From Methylococcus sp. EFPC2 (GTDB lineage Bacteria > Pseudomonadota > Gammaproteobacteria > Methylococcales > Methylococcaceae): a stretch of 64,000 nucleotides of DNA. The stretch is taken from positions 124,001 to 188,000 of the forward strand of contig NZ_CP070491.1 of NCBI RefSeq assembly GCF_016925495.1. The letters run 5' to 3'. Positions 54,762 to 63,917 of the stretch are shown in pieces; position 1 is the stretch's first letter, and every line of letters starts with the position of its first letter. A program made the position numbers and the translations under genes. The notes beneath the pieces were generated by a model. That model searched no databases. It was given only the letters and a program-made list of their open reading frames with translations, and was not told the DNA's origin.

Positions 54762-57700
54762 CCCGCACCGAGCAATTGCTTGATGTCGGCCAGCCGGAAT
54801 GCCTTCGCCATGCCCTGTACCCGCATGGCGAAGGGCAGATAGGCGAAATCGTCCGCAGCCAGTCGCTGGAGATGGTCGGTCAGGCCGCGCAAGTCGCCGA
54901 TGCGGGCATATTTGGCGAGTTGCGCGAGCTCCGCCGCTGGCGGCATGAGGAGGGGCGCGACCGCTTCGGAGCGGGCGGGCGCCGGCGCCGAGCCGTGGCC
55001 GATCCAGTCCAGACTCAGGTGCAGACGGATCTTGGCGAGCAATTCGCCGATTTGCAGCGGCTTGGCGATGAAATCGTCGCATCCGGCGGCCAGGGCGCGT
55101 TTGCGATCCGTCGCGTAGGCCTTGGCGCTGACCACGACGATGGGCGCCGCGTAACCGGACTGTCGCAGCTTCCGCGCCACCTCGGTGCCGTGCAGGTCGT
55201 CCAGTTGCAGGTCCAGCAGGATCAGATCCGGCGGTTCCAGTGCCGTCAACGCCAGGCAGCGCCGTCCGGATTCCGCCTCGCTCAGCACAAAACCCAGTGG
55301 CTCCAGGACCGAGCGGAGCAGGGTGCGCTGTTCGCCTTGGTCGTCGACCACCAGTATGCGCCTCCGGCGTCCCGAGTAGCCGGCGATGTGCTCTTCTTCC
55401 GGGCTTTCCACCGCCAGCAGGTCCGGCAGAAACATTTTCACCCTGAAGGTGCTTCCCTGTCCGGGCACGCTCTTCACGCTGAGCTCGCCGCCCATGATTT
55501 CGGTGAGTATCTTGCTGATGGTCAGGCCCAAGCCGCTGCCGGAAACCGCGTTGCCCCGTCCCCCGCGCAGGCGGCTGAAAGGTTGGAAGATGGCGTCGAA
55601 GGCGTCCTCGGGTATGCCTTCGCCGCTATCGGCGACCTCGAACACGGCGACTTCGCCGCCATAGCCGACGCGTAGCACCACCTCGCCGGTCCGGGTGAAC
55701 TTGATCGCGTTTTGCAGCAGGTTGATCAGCACCTGGCCGATGCGCTTTTCGTCCCCGCGTATGCGCCGGGGCAGGCGGTCGGAAACCTGGCAACGGAACG
55801 CCAGCCCCTTGGCTTCCGCCTGCGGCTTGAACATGCGGATCAGATGGTCGAGCAAGGCGGGAAGATTCACGGGTTCGCGCTTGAGGTCGAATTTGCGCGC
55901 CTCGATGCGGGCGATGTCCAGGATGTCCTCGATCAGCTGGGACAGGTGTTCGCCGCTGCGCTCGATGATGTCGACCGCTTCGCGCCGGTGCGGCGGGATG
56001 GCGGCGTCTTTTTTCATCAATTGCGCGTAACCCAGGATGCTGTTCAAGGGAGTGCGGAATTCGTGGCTCATGTCGCTGAGGAAACGGCTCTTGGCCCGAT
56101 TGGCCCGGTCTGCCAAAGCCATGGTTTCCTTGAGTTTCGCATCCGTCTTGCCATGCTCGGCTATCTCCTTGAGCAACAGCCGGGTTTGCCGGGTCGATTC
56201 CTCCTGGGCCACGTGGCGGCTTTCGTTGTTGAGCACCAGCCACCAGGTACCCAGCCCCAGGAATACCAACAAGCAAGCGATGACCTTGACATAGCTTCCG
56301 TACAGCACGGCGGCCATAGGTGCGTTACCCAAAGCCAGGATGTCCTGGTAATAAATCACGCCCACGAACACGCCCGTCACCGCGGCCAGCAGCAGATAAA
56401 CCAGGGTGTACTTGAGCATGCGCAGCTTCAGCGCGGCGCTCACGCCGATCCAGCCGAGCCAGCGTTTGGCGAACTGGCGCAACTGGTCGTCCAGCCGCGC
56501 GTTGGGCTTGCAACTGTCGAGACAGCGGGCGTCCAGACTGCAGCACAGCGAGCAGATGTTGCCCTGATAGGTCGGGCAATAAGCCTTGTCCTCCGCCTCG
56601 AAGGTGTTGCCGCAGATGCAACAGCCGGCATCCGTCACCGCGCTTTCGCGCGCCGCCCGGTCGGGCACCAGATAATGCTGTCCGCGCGTAATCCGGGCGA
56701 TCACCGGGGCGAGCAGAAAGGCGATGCCCAGGGCGAGAAAGGGCGAAAACGCCTGGGCGGTAGTGCCGAACGCGCCGAGAAAGGCGGCGATGGATATGAC
56801 CGAAGCGGCCAGGGTCGACACCACGCCCACCGGATTGATGTCCGGCAGATAGGCGCGCTTGAATTCGACCAGGGGCGGGCTCAGTCCCAGCGGCTTGTTG
56901 ACGACCAGATCGGCCACCACCGCGCCGATCCAGGCGATCGCCACGTTGGAGAACAGGCCGAGCACGCGCTCCAGTGCGCCGAACAGGCCGAGCTCCATCA
57001 GCAGCAGCGCGATCATCACGTTGAACACCAACCACACCACGCGGCCCGGATGGCTGTGGGTCAGGCGGGAAAAGAAGTTCGACCAGGCCAGCGAGCCGGC
57101 ATAGGCATTGGTCACGTTGATCTTGATCTGCGAGATCACCACCAGCAGGGTGGTGGCCGCCATGGCCCATTCCGGCTGGCCCAGGAGGTCCAGGTAGGCG
57201 GCCAGATACATCTGGGTCGGCTCGTGGGCATGCTCGACCGGCACGCCGCTTTGTATGGCCAGGTAGGCCAGCAGCGCGCCACCCAACTGGCGCGCCATGC
57301 CCATGACCACCCAGCCCGGACCGGCCAGGATGGTTGCGGTCCACCAGCGCCCGCGGTTGGCCGGGGTCTTGTCCGGCAGAAAGCGCAGAAAATCCACCTG
57401 TTCGCCGATCTGCGCCACCATGGAGAAGGCCACGGTCGCCGCCGCCCCGAACTTCAGCCAGTCGAATTCCGCCGGATGCGCGCCGTGTCCGCCGAAAGCG
57501 GCGAGTCCGGCCAGGGCTTGCGGATCCCTGTGGAATACCGCCCAGTAGGGCGCTATCAGCAGCAGCAGCCAGACCGGCTGGGTCCATAGCTGCAGGCGAT
57601 TGATGTTGGTGATGCCGTAAGTCACCAGGGGAATGATGACCAGCGCGCTCACCAGGTGGGCGACGGCGAGGGGGATGCGGAAATACATCTCCAGCGCCAG

Positions 57701-58150
57701 GGACATGATGGAGGCCTCGAGCGCGAACAGGGTGAAGGTGAAGGCGGCATAGATCAGCGAGGTCAGGGTCGAGCCGATATAGCCGAAACCGGCGCCGCGC
57801 GTGAGCAAGTCCATGTCCACGTGGTGGCGGGCGGCGTAATAGGCGATAGGAAAGCCGGTGAGGAACACGATCAGGCCCACCGCGAGGATGGCCCAGCAGG
57901 CGTTGGTGAAACCGTAGCTGAGGGTCAGCGCCCCGCCGATCGCCTCCAGAACCAGGAAGGACACCGAGCCGAAGGCGGTATTGGCGACGCGGAATTCCGA
58001 CCATTTGCGGAACGACCGGGGCGCGTAGCGCAAGGCGTAGTCTTCCAGGGTTTCGTTGGCGACCCAGGTGTTGTAGTCGCGGCGGATCTTGGCGATGGAT
58101 TGTTGGCTATGGTTTCCCACGCTTAGGTTCCCGTGTGGGTCGTGAGGCAT
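54758..58150 (-). CDS. NCS1 permease fused to hybrid sensor histidine kinase
   Basis: The 1130-residue protein carries a transporter and a kinase in one chain. Residues 20-490 are an NCS1-type nucleobase permease with about 12 hydrophobic helices. A Cys-rich stretch (Cys 510, 511, 513, 525, 533, 536, 537, 543, 547) follows, then two more helices (about 580-600 and 615-640), a HisKA domain with His696 (SDMSHEFRTPLNSI), and an HATPase domain (NLLQNAIKF 810-818, DSGEG 841-845). A receiver with Asp980 (DLILLDLQLDD) and a C-terminal helical piece end it. It may sense a transported ligand such as urea, a purine or a pyrimidine. Adjacency to the urt genes and a LuxR-type regulator points to control of nitrogen-compound uptake. 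This function is inferred. Confidence 0.9.
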   Translation of the reverse strand: MPHDPHGNLSVGNHSQQSIAKIRRDYNTWVANETLEDYALRYAPRSFRKWSEFRVANTAFGSVSFLVLEAIGGALTLSYGFTNACWAILAVGLIVFLTGFPIAYYAARHHVDMDLLTRGAGFGYIGSTLTSLIYAAFTFTLFALEASIMSLALEMYFRIPLAVAHLVSALVIIPLVTYGITNINRLQLWTQPVWLLLLIAPYWAVFHRDPQALAGLAAFGGHGAHPAEFDWLKFGAAATVAFSMVAQIGEQVDFLRFLPDKTPANRGRWWTATILAGPGWVVMGMARQLGGALLAYLAIQSGVPVEHAHEPTQMYLAAYLDLLGQPEWAMAATTLLVVISQIKINVTNAYAGSLAWSNFFSRLTHSHPGRVVWLVFNVMIALLLMELGLFGALERVLGLFSNVAIAWIGAVVADLVVNKPLGLSPPLVEFKRAYLPDINPVGVVSTLAASVISIAAFLGAFGTTAQAFSPFLALGIAFLLAPVIARITRGQHYLVPDRAARESAVTDAGCCICGNTFEAEDKAYCPTYQGNICSLCCSLDARCLDSCKPNARLDDQLRQFAKRWLGWIGVSAALKLRMLKYTLVYLLLAAVTGVFVGVIYYQDILALGNAPMAAVLYGSYVKVIACLLVFLGLGTWWLVLNNESRHVAQEESTRQTRLLLKEIAEHGKTDAKLKETMALADRANRAKSRFLSDMSHEFRTPLNSILGYAQLMKKDAAIPPHRREAVDIIERSGEHLSQLIEDILDIARIEARKFDLKREPVNLPALLDHLIRMFKPQAEAKGLAFRCQVSDRLPRRIRGDEKRIGQVLINLLQNAIKFTRTGEVVLRVGYGGEVAVFEVADSGEGIPEDAFDAIFQPFSRLRGGRGNAVSGSGLGLTISKILTEIMGGELSVKSVPGQGSTFRVKMFLPDLLAVESPEEEHIAGYSGRRRRILVVDDQGEQRTLLRSVLEPLGFVLSEAESGRRCLALTALEPPDLILLDLQLDDLHGTEVARKLRQSGYAAPIVVVSAKAYATDRKRALAAGCDDFIAKPLQIGELLAKIRLHLSLDWIGHGSAPAPARSEAVAPLLMPPAAELAQLAKYARIGDLRGLTDHLQRLAADDFAYLPFAMRVQGMAKAFRLADIKQLLGAG

Positions 58151-58404
58151 GTCGAAAGGGCGGTCGGTCTAGCCGATCCGCGGGCCAGGATACAAACCAG
58201 CAAATAATGGACCCACGCCGGTGCGGCTAGCCTCCGGGCGGTCCGTGGCGGCCATGCGAGCCGTCGGGGCAAGTTGCGCTACACAACGGTGCGGAATGTC
58301 TCAAGCTTGGGCGCGAGGTCTTGACGGGAGCAGCCTTCAGGCCGCGACGCCGGCGGACTAAGGCCCGCTCCCGCGGTTCTGGCTCGATGAAGGAACGCCC
58401 CCGG

Positions 58405-59223
58405 CTATTTCCGTTCGTAGCCGAACTCCAGAATGATCGGGCTGCCCTGGTTGTGGATGATCATTTGCTTGCGGGTTTCACCTTGCTTCGTTTCGGTCCG
58501 CAGCGGCGGGTTTAGGTTATCCGAGGGTTGCTCCGCCGGTCGGGGCCACCCGCCGGTGGCCGGGGACGATGCGGGTGGGGGAGTGGATCCTTGGTCGGTG
58601 ACCTCGATGCGCACTTCCGGAAACCAGGTGCCCGTCGAGCCGCTTGGGGTGATCTGCGGGTCCGGCCGGCGGTGGCGGATCTTCAATTCGCCGAGGAGGT
58701 TGAAGCAGGTCGTGCCGATGTGGTCGACGTAGGCGTCGAACAGCGCTTGTTCGCCCTTGGCGCGAGCGCCTCGCTTGAGCACCTCGTCGGCGACGAAGGG
58801 CTCCTTGAGATAGGCGTTTTCCGTCGGGCGTCGAATGGCGCGCAGGGTGCAGACGACGGTCACCACCTCCGCCTTCTGGAAGCCCCGTGCCCGCGGGTCC
58901 GAGTCGCCGACGCTGAAAGAAAAGCCGGTGGGCGTGCCGCCACTTTCCACCGCGCCGACTTTCGCCTCCATGACATGGCTGTGATCGACGGATGCATCGG
59001 TCGTGACCGGATAACCCCACGCGGCGAGGTTGCCGCTTATTGCGGCGGCCAGCTTGTCGGCATCGAGCCGGGAGCCGCGCTCGGACAGGTTTTCCGGCGG
59101 CAGGCGCAAGAGGATGCGGCCTACCGTTTCGGGCCGGGGAGGCGAGCCCTCCGGTTTTAGCCCCGCGGCACAGCCGGTCAAGAGGAGGCCCGACGCCAGC
59201 GGCAACAGCCATCGCGTGTTCAT
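58405..59223 (-). CDS. Putative lipoprotein of unknown function
   Basis: The 272-residue product has a lipoprotein signal (LLPLASGLLLTGCAAG, lipobox LTGC with Cys near 18). The rest is not recognised. It includes an early beta-rich part (GRILLRLPPENLSERGSRLD), a helix-rich middle and a Pro/Ser/Thr-rich segment near 215-240. It ends with a beta-like GSPIILEFGYERK. It lies between the kinase and the urea porin on the opposite strand from the latter, and its link to urea uptake is unknown. It may be attached to the outer membrane. Confidence 0.75.
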   Translation of the reverse strand: MNTRWLLPLASGLLLTGCAAGLKPEGSPPRPETVGRILLRLPPENLSERGSRLDADKLAAAISGNLAAWGYPVTTDASVDHSHVMEAKVGAVESGGTPTGFSFSVGDSDPRARGFQKAEVVTVVCTLRAIRRPTENAYLKEPFVADEVLKRGARAKGEQALFDAYVDHIGTTCFNLLGELKIRHRRPDPQITPSGSTGTWFPEVRIEVTDQGSTPPPASSPATGGWPRPAEQPSDNLNPPLRTETKQGETRKQMIIHNQGSPIILEFGYERK

Positions 59224-59468
59224 GTCGTTTGCTCTCGTGTGTGCTGGGCCTAGGCGCCCGCTGACTGTCCCCGTGTCCGAGGCAACTTTACGGCCGAAAT
59301 CCGTGTTCAGGCATACGTCATTTGACTGATTGTTGAGATAAAGCCGCAGAAATCTAATGGACCCCGAACGGACGTGCGGCGGGCCGCCATTTCCCTAGCG
59401 GGAATCGCGGACTACCGGTACGGGCAAGGCGATGCCCAGGCGCCATATAACCATCCAGGGGATTCCAA

Positions 59469-60701
59469 ATGAAAAACGCAAACTTAGTCAACCGGCGGAC
59501 GGAGAACGGGCGCACGGTCGCCGTCGCGCTGGCGCTCGGGCTGCTGGCCGGCACGGGCTACGGGCCGGAATCGCAGGCCGGGGCTACCTTCAAGATCGAC
59601 GACACCAAGTGGGTGAGCGTAGGCGCGGGCCTGCGCACCAGCTTCACCACCACCGAAGAGGCCGCCCATGCCGGCAAGTGGAGCAACGACTTCAGCCTGG
59701 ACAATATCCGTCTTTATCTGAACGGCCAGATCCACAAATATCTCAAGCTGGAATTCAACACCGACTGCCAGACTTGCAGCAACGGCGGCGAGGTGCGGGT
59801 GCTGGATGCGATCGCCAAGTTCGAGTACGAGCCCTGGTTCAATGTCTGGGCCGGCCGCATGCTGGTGCCGGCAGAGCGGCGCGAGATGAACGGTCCGTTC
59901 TACAGCGCGGTGTACAACGTCTTCGGCGCCGGCACGCCGTTCGAGCCGGCCGACTTCAACCTGACCATCAAGTCCGACGGTACCTCCGCCGGCTCTTTCG
60001 GCCGCGACGACGGCGCGACCCTCTGGGGTTCGGTGTTCGGCGGCCGCTTCCAATACGCAGCGGGTTTCTTCCGTGGTCTGCGCGGCGGGGCCAACCGGGA
60101 CGACAACATCCTCTACGCCCAGCGCTTTGCGCTCAACTTCCTCGACGTCGAGAAAAATCCCGGCTACTACACCTCCGGCACCTACTACGGCAAGGGCGGC
60201 GATATCCTGACCCTGGCCGTTTCCAATCAATACCAGGAAGACGGCGCCGGTACCGTCGAGGACCAGGGACAATTCCGCGGCACCTCGGTCGACGTGCTGT
60301 ACGAGCAAAACCTGCCCGACAACTGGGGCGTGGTAACGGTCAACGGCGAATACAAGAACTACGGCATCAAGGGTTACGGCATGGCCTCACGTCTGGCCGG
60401 CGGCGGGTTCGCCATGTTCGAGGGCAACGCGTACGACGTCAGCGGCATGTACCTGATTCCCGAGAAAATCGGCATCGGACAATTCCAGCCTTACCTCCGC
60501 TACGTGAACGTCGCGCCGGTGGCCAGCCCGACGCGCGACGTCTACGAAGCCGGCCTCAATTACATCATCGACGGCCACAATGCCAAGGTCATGCTGTTTT
60601 ATGAATACGGCGACCTGTTGACCAAGGGGCTGGACTACAGCAGCAGCGCTTCCGGCGACCGCGTTTCGTCCATCAAGCTGGGTTTCCAGTTGCAGATCTA
60701 A
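59469..60701 (+). CDS. Outer-membrane porin upstream of urtA, probable urea/amide porin
   Basis: The 410-residue protein has a signal peptide (AVALALGLLAGTGYGPESQA) and a beta-barrel pattern of alternating strands (WVSVGAGLRTSFTTTEE, NIRLYLNGQIHKYLKLEFN), ending in SIKLGFQLQI. In other bacteria a porin of the FmdC (short-chain amide/urea) type is often encoded just before urtA. The position 28 bases before urtA supports that reading. A pair of cysteines in NTDCQTCSNGG at about 99-102 is unusual for a porin and may form a disulfide. It likely lets urea through the outer membrane. Confidence 0.78.
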   Translation: MKNANLVNRRTENGRTVAVALALGLLAGTGYGPESQAGATFKIDDTKWVSVGAGLRTSFTTTEEAAHAGKWSNDFSLDNIRLYLNGQIHKYLKLEFNTDCQTCSNGGEVRVLDAIAKFEYEPWFNVWAGRMLVPAERREMNGPFYSAVYNVFGAGTPFEPADFNLTIKSDGTSAGSFGRDDGATLWGSVFGGRFQYAAGFFRGLRGGANRDDNILYAQRFALNFLDVEKNPGYYTSGTYYGKGGDILTLAVSNQYQEDGAGTVEDQGQFRGTSVDVLYEQNLPDNWGVVTVNGEYKNYGIKGYGMASRLAGGGFAMFEGNAYDVSGMYLIPEKIGIGQFQPYLRYVNVAPVASPTRDVYEAGLNYIIDGHNAKVMLFYEYGDLLTKGLDYSSSASGDRVSSIKLGFQLQI

Positions 60702-60729
60702 GTCTTCTCCCCATTCCCAAGGAGTCATC

Positions 60730-62025
60730 ATGAAGAAGTTCAGCCTGCGTCATTTCGGCCTGCTGGCCGCCTGCGGCCTGTTCGCCGCCACGCTCGCGTC
60801 CACCGCCCGCGCCGAAGGCACCATCAAGGTCGGCGTCCTGCACTCGCTGTCGGGCACCATGGCCATCAGCGAAACCACCTTGAAAGACACCGTGTTGATG
60901 CTGATAGATGAGCAGAACAAGAAAGGCGGCCTGCTCGGCAAGAAGCTGGAGCCGGTGGTGGTGGACCCGGCTTCGAATTGGCCGCTGTTCGCGGAGAAGG
61001 CCCGCGAGCTGCTGCAGAAGGAAAAAGTGGCCGCCATATTCGGCTGCTGGACCTCGGTTTCGCGCAAGTCGGTGCTGCCGGTGGTCGAGGAACTGAACGG
61101 CCTGCTCTTCTACCCGGTGCAATACGAGGGCGAGGAATCGTCCAAAAACGTGTTCTACACCGGCGCCGCGCCCAACCAGCAGGCCATCCCGGCGGTGGAT
61201 TACCTGATGAACGACCTCAAGGTGAAGCGTTGGGTGCTGGCCGGAACGGACTACGTCTACCCGCGCACCACCAACAAGATTCTTGAGGCCTACCTGAAAT
61301 CCAAGGGCGTGAAAGACAAGGACATCCTGATCAATTACACGCCCTTCGGCCATTCGGACTGGCAGAGCATCGTGGCCGACATCAAGAAATTCGGCTCGGC
61401 CGGCAAGAAGACGGCGGTGGTGTCCACCATCAACGGCGACGCCAACGTGCCTTTCTACAAGGAACTGGGCAACCAGGGCATCGCCGCCGACAAGATCCCG
61501 GTGGTCGCATTCTCGGTCGGCGAGGAGGAGCTCTCCGGCATCGACACCAAGCCCCTGGTCGGCCATCTGGCCGCCTGGAATTACTTCATGAGCGTCGACA
61601 CGCCGGCGAATGCCGCCTTTATCACCCAGTGGCAGAAATTCATCAAGAATCCCAAGCGGGTGACCAACGACCCCATGGAGGCGCATTACATCGGCTTCAA
61701 CATGTGGGTGAAGGCGGTGGAGAAGGCCGGCACCACCGAGACCAACGCGGTGGAGAAAGCCTTGATCGGGACCGAGTTTCCCAATTTGACCGGCGGGGTG
61801 GCGAAGATGAACAAGGCGCATCACCTCTCCAAGCCGGTGCTGATCGGCGAAATCCAGGAGGACGGCCAGTTCCAGACCGTCTGGCAGACCAAGGGCCTGG
61901 TCGACGGCGACGCCTGGTCGGACTATCTGCCGGAGAGCAAGCCCATCATCGCCGACTGGACCCCGCCCATCAGCTGCGGCAACTACAACACCAAGACAAA
62001 GAAATGCTCGGGGCAGAAATACTGA
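60730..62025 (+). CDS. urtA: Urea ABC transporter substrate-binding protein
   Basis: UrtA, a 431-residue periplasmic binding protein of the branched-chain amino acid (HAAT) type. The signal peptide ends near STARA. Family-typical segments are VLHSLSGTMAISETTLKD, AAIFGCWTSVSRKSVLPVVE, NGLLFYPVQYEGEESS and the C-terminal WTPPISCGNYNTKTKKCSG. It captures urea for the UrtBCDE permease and ATPases; urtB and the start of urtC follow in the window. A GGAG ribosome-binding site precedes the ATG. Confidence 0.96.
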   Translation: MKKFSLRHFGLLAACGLFAATLASTARAEGTIKVGVLHSLSGTMAISETTLKDTVLMLIDEQNKKGGLLGKKLEPVVVDPASNWPLFAEKARELLQKEKVAAIFGCWTSVSRKSVLPVVEELNGLLFYPVQYEGEESSKNVFYTGAAPNQQAIPAVDYLMNDLKVKRWVLAGTDYVYPRTTNKILEAYLKSKGVKDKDILINYTPFGHSDWQSIVADIKKFGSAGKKTAVVSTINGDANVPFYKELGNQGIAADKIPVVAFSVGEEELSGIDTKPLVGHLAAWNYFMSVDTPANAAFITQWQKFIKNPKRVTNDPMEAHYIGFNMWVKAVEKAGTTETNAVEKALIGTEFPNLTGGVAKMNKAHHLSKPVLIGEIQEDGQFQTVWQTKGLVDGDAWSDYLPESKPIIADWTPPISCGNYNTKTKKCSGQKY

Positions 62026-62046
62026 AATCCTGGTTTGGGTCAGGTC

Positions 62047-62085
62047 GTAGGTCGGCTTAGCGGGAGTGCCCGTAAGCCGACTGCG
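62047..62085. repeat. REP-like hairpin between urtA and urtB
   Basis: GTCGGCTTA (62051-62059) and TAAGCCGAC (62073-62081) pair, with an inner CGGG/CCCG stem. The GTCGGxTTA...TAAxCCGAC pattern resembles the hairpin at 5892-5919. It may stabilise the urtA mRNA and lower urtB expression relative to urtA. The whole gap of 245 bases holds no gene. Confidence 0.65.
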
Positions 62086-62270
62086 GGCTTGGTGCTTCCC
62101 TCTCTCTTTGGGAGAGGGGCTCGGCTGCTTAGGAACTACGGACGAGTGTCCGACACGGATCAAGCTGCCAGGGATGGCTCTATACCTCGCGTACGCTCGG
62201 GCTATGGGCTGGGCGGACGCACGACGCTGTTACGAACCGCAACCCGGCCCGAGGTCGGGGAGGATGAAGC

Positions 62271-63914
62271 ATGTTATTGCTAACGACACGAATGCGCCGC
62301 TGGCTGGCGGGGCTGCTGTGGGCCCTGAGCCTGCATGCCGCCCACGCGGTGCCGGTGGAGGCGCCGGAACTGACAGCGGCCTTGACGCGGCTGAAGGATG
62401 CGCCGCTCGCCGAACTGGGCGATGCGGTGCAGGTCGTGGCCGCTATCCGCGACGACCGCGTACCGGGCTTGCTCAAGGCTTTGCTGGAAGGCCGGCTCTA
62501 TGCGGTCAAGGCCGACGGCCGGGTCGTCTACGCGACGCCGGCGGACGAGGGCTATGCCGTCAGCGACGCCTTGAGCGGGCAAAGCCTGGGTAGCAAAGGG
62601 CGCTTCGAGGTGAAGAAGATCGCCATCAACAACACGGTCAGAAATTCGCTCAACGGACTCATCGCCCGGCTGGAACTGAGTGTGGACGATCCCGCCCAGC
62701 GTCTGAAAGCGGTCGAAGCGATGAGTCAGAGCGCGGACGCAGCGGCCATCGAGTTGCTGCGCAAGCAGTTCGAAGTGGAAGCGGATCCCAAGGTGCGCGG
62801 AGCCCTCGTCCTCGCCCTGGCCTTGGCGGACATCGCCGGTGCAGACAAGGAAAAGCGGCTGGTGGCTATCCGCAGCCTGGAAGGCACGCTCGACCAGGAA
62901 GCGCGCAACCGGCTGAACGCGCTGGTCGAAAAGGACGACGAAGGCGAATACCTGGAATCGGATGAGGATATCCGCAACGCCGCCCTGGCCGTGATCAAGC
63001 ACATCGAGTTTGAACTGCAGCTCAACCGGCTGGCGGAAACCCTGTTCTTCGGCTTGAGCCTGGGTGCCGTGCTGGTGCTGGCGGGCATAGGCCTGGCCAT
63101 CACCTTCGGCGTGATGGGCGTGATCAACATGGCGCACGGCGAGCTGATGATGATAGGGGCGTATACGACCTACGTGGTACAGCGGCTGCTGCCGGATCAC
63201 CTGGATGTTTCCCTGTTCGTCGCGATTCCCGCGGCCTTCCTGATCTCCGGCCTGGTCGGCATCGCCATCGAGCGCGGCATCATACGCTTCCTCTACGGCC
63301 GGCCGCTGGAAACCTTGCTGGCCACCTTCGGCGTGAGCCTGTTCTTGCAGCAATCGGTGCGTTCGATCTTTTCCCCGCTCAACCGCAGCGTATCCACGCC
63401 GGCCTGGATGAGCGGTTCGGTGGAGATCAACCACGCGCTGGCGTTTACCCTCAACCGCTTCTACATCGTCGTGTTCAGCCTGCTGGTATTCGTCGCCTTG
63501 CTGGCGATCCTCAAACGCACCCGCCTGGGCCTGGAAGTGAGGGCCGTCGCGCAGAACCGTTCGATGGCCAGGGCCATGGGCATACCGACGGACCGGGTCG
63601 ACGCGCTGACCTTCGGGCTCGGCTCGGGCATCGCCGGGGTGGCCGGCGTGGCGCTCAGCCAACTCACCAACGTGGGACCCAATCTGGGCCAGTCCTATAT
63701 CGTTGACTCGTTCATGGTGGTGGTGTTCGGCGGGGTGGGAAATCTGTGGGGTACGCTGGTCGGCGGCATGTCGCTGGGCCTGGTCAACAAGCTGCTGGAA
63801 CCCTACGCCGGTGCGGTGCTGGCCAAGATCATCATCCTGGTTTTCATCATCCTGTTCATCCAGAAGAAGCCGCGCGGATTGTTTCCGCAGAAAGGCCGGG
63901 CGGCGGAGGGTTAG
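62271..63914 (+). CDS. urtB: Urea ABC transporter permease UrtB
   Basis: This 547-residue product has a signal-like N-terminus (LLWALSLHAAHA) and a periplasmic-looking helical extension to about residue 250. The membrane domain that follows has about eight helices, containing GIGLAITFGVMGVINMAHGELMMIGAY and VFGGVGNLWGTLVGGM. The extended N-terminal domain is typical of proteobacterial UrtB and distinguishes it from LivH. It works with UrtA and UrtC. A GGAGGATG ribosome-binding region lies just before the ATG. Confidence 0.94.
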   Translation: MLLLTTRMRRWLAGLLWALSLHAAHAVPVEAPELTAALTRLKDAPLAELGDAVQVVAAIRDDRVPGLLKALLEGRLYAVKADGRVVYATPADEGYAVSDALSGQSLGSKGRFEVKKIAINNTVRNSLNGLIARLELSVDDPAQRLKAVEAMSQSADAAAIELLRKQFEVEADPKVRGALVLALALADIAGADKEKRLVAIRSLEGTLDQEARNRLNALVEKDDEGEYLESDEDIRNAALAVIKHIEFELQLNRLAETLFFGLSLGAVLVLAGIGLAITFGVMGVINMAHGELMMIGAYTTYVVQRLLPDHLDVSLFVAIPAAFLISGLVGIAIERGIIRFLYGRPLETLLATFGVSLFLQQSVRSIFSPLNRSVSTPAWMSGSVEINHALAFTLNRFYIVVFSLLVFVALLAILKRTRLGLEVRAVAQNRSMARAMGIPTDRVDALTFGLGSGIAGVAGVALSQLTNVGPNLGQSYIVDSFMVVVFGGVGNLWGTLVGGMSLGLVNKLLEPYAGAVLAKIIILVFIILFIQKKPRGLFPQKGRAAEG

Positions 63915-63917
63915 GCG

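Noticed and set aside
55712-57589. 625-codon open frame opposite the permease-kinase gene
   Set aside because: It is the antisense shadow of a gene with intact transporter and kinase motifs.
59224-59468. Sigma-54 promoter before the porin-urt genes
   Set aside because: Nitrogen-regulated genes often have a TGGCAC-N5-TTGCA element, but I could not find one with the correct spacing in this gap.
60673-62163. 496-codon minus-strand open frame opposite urtA
   Set aside because: urtA on the plus strand is unambiguous; the antisense product is a composition artefact.
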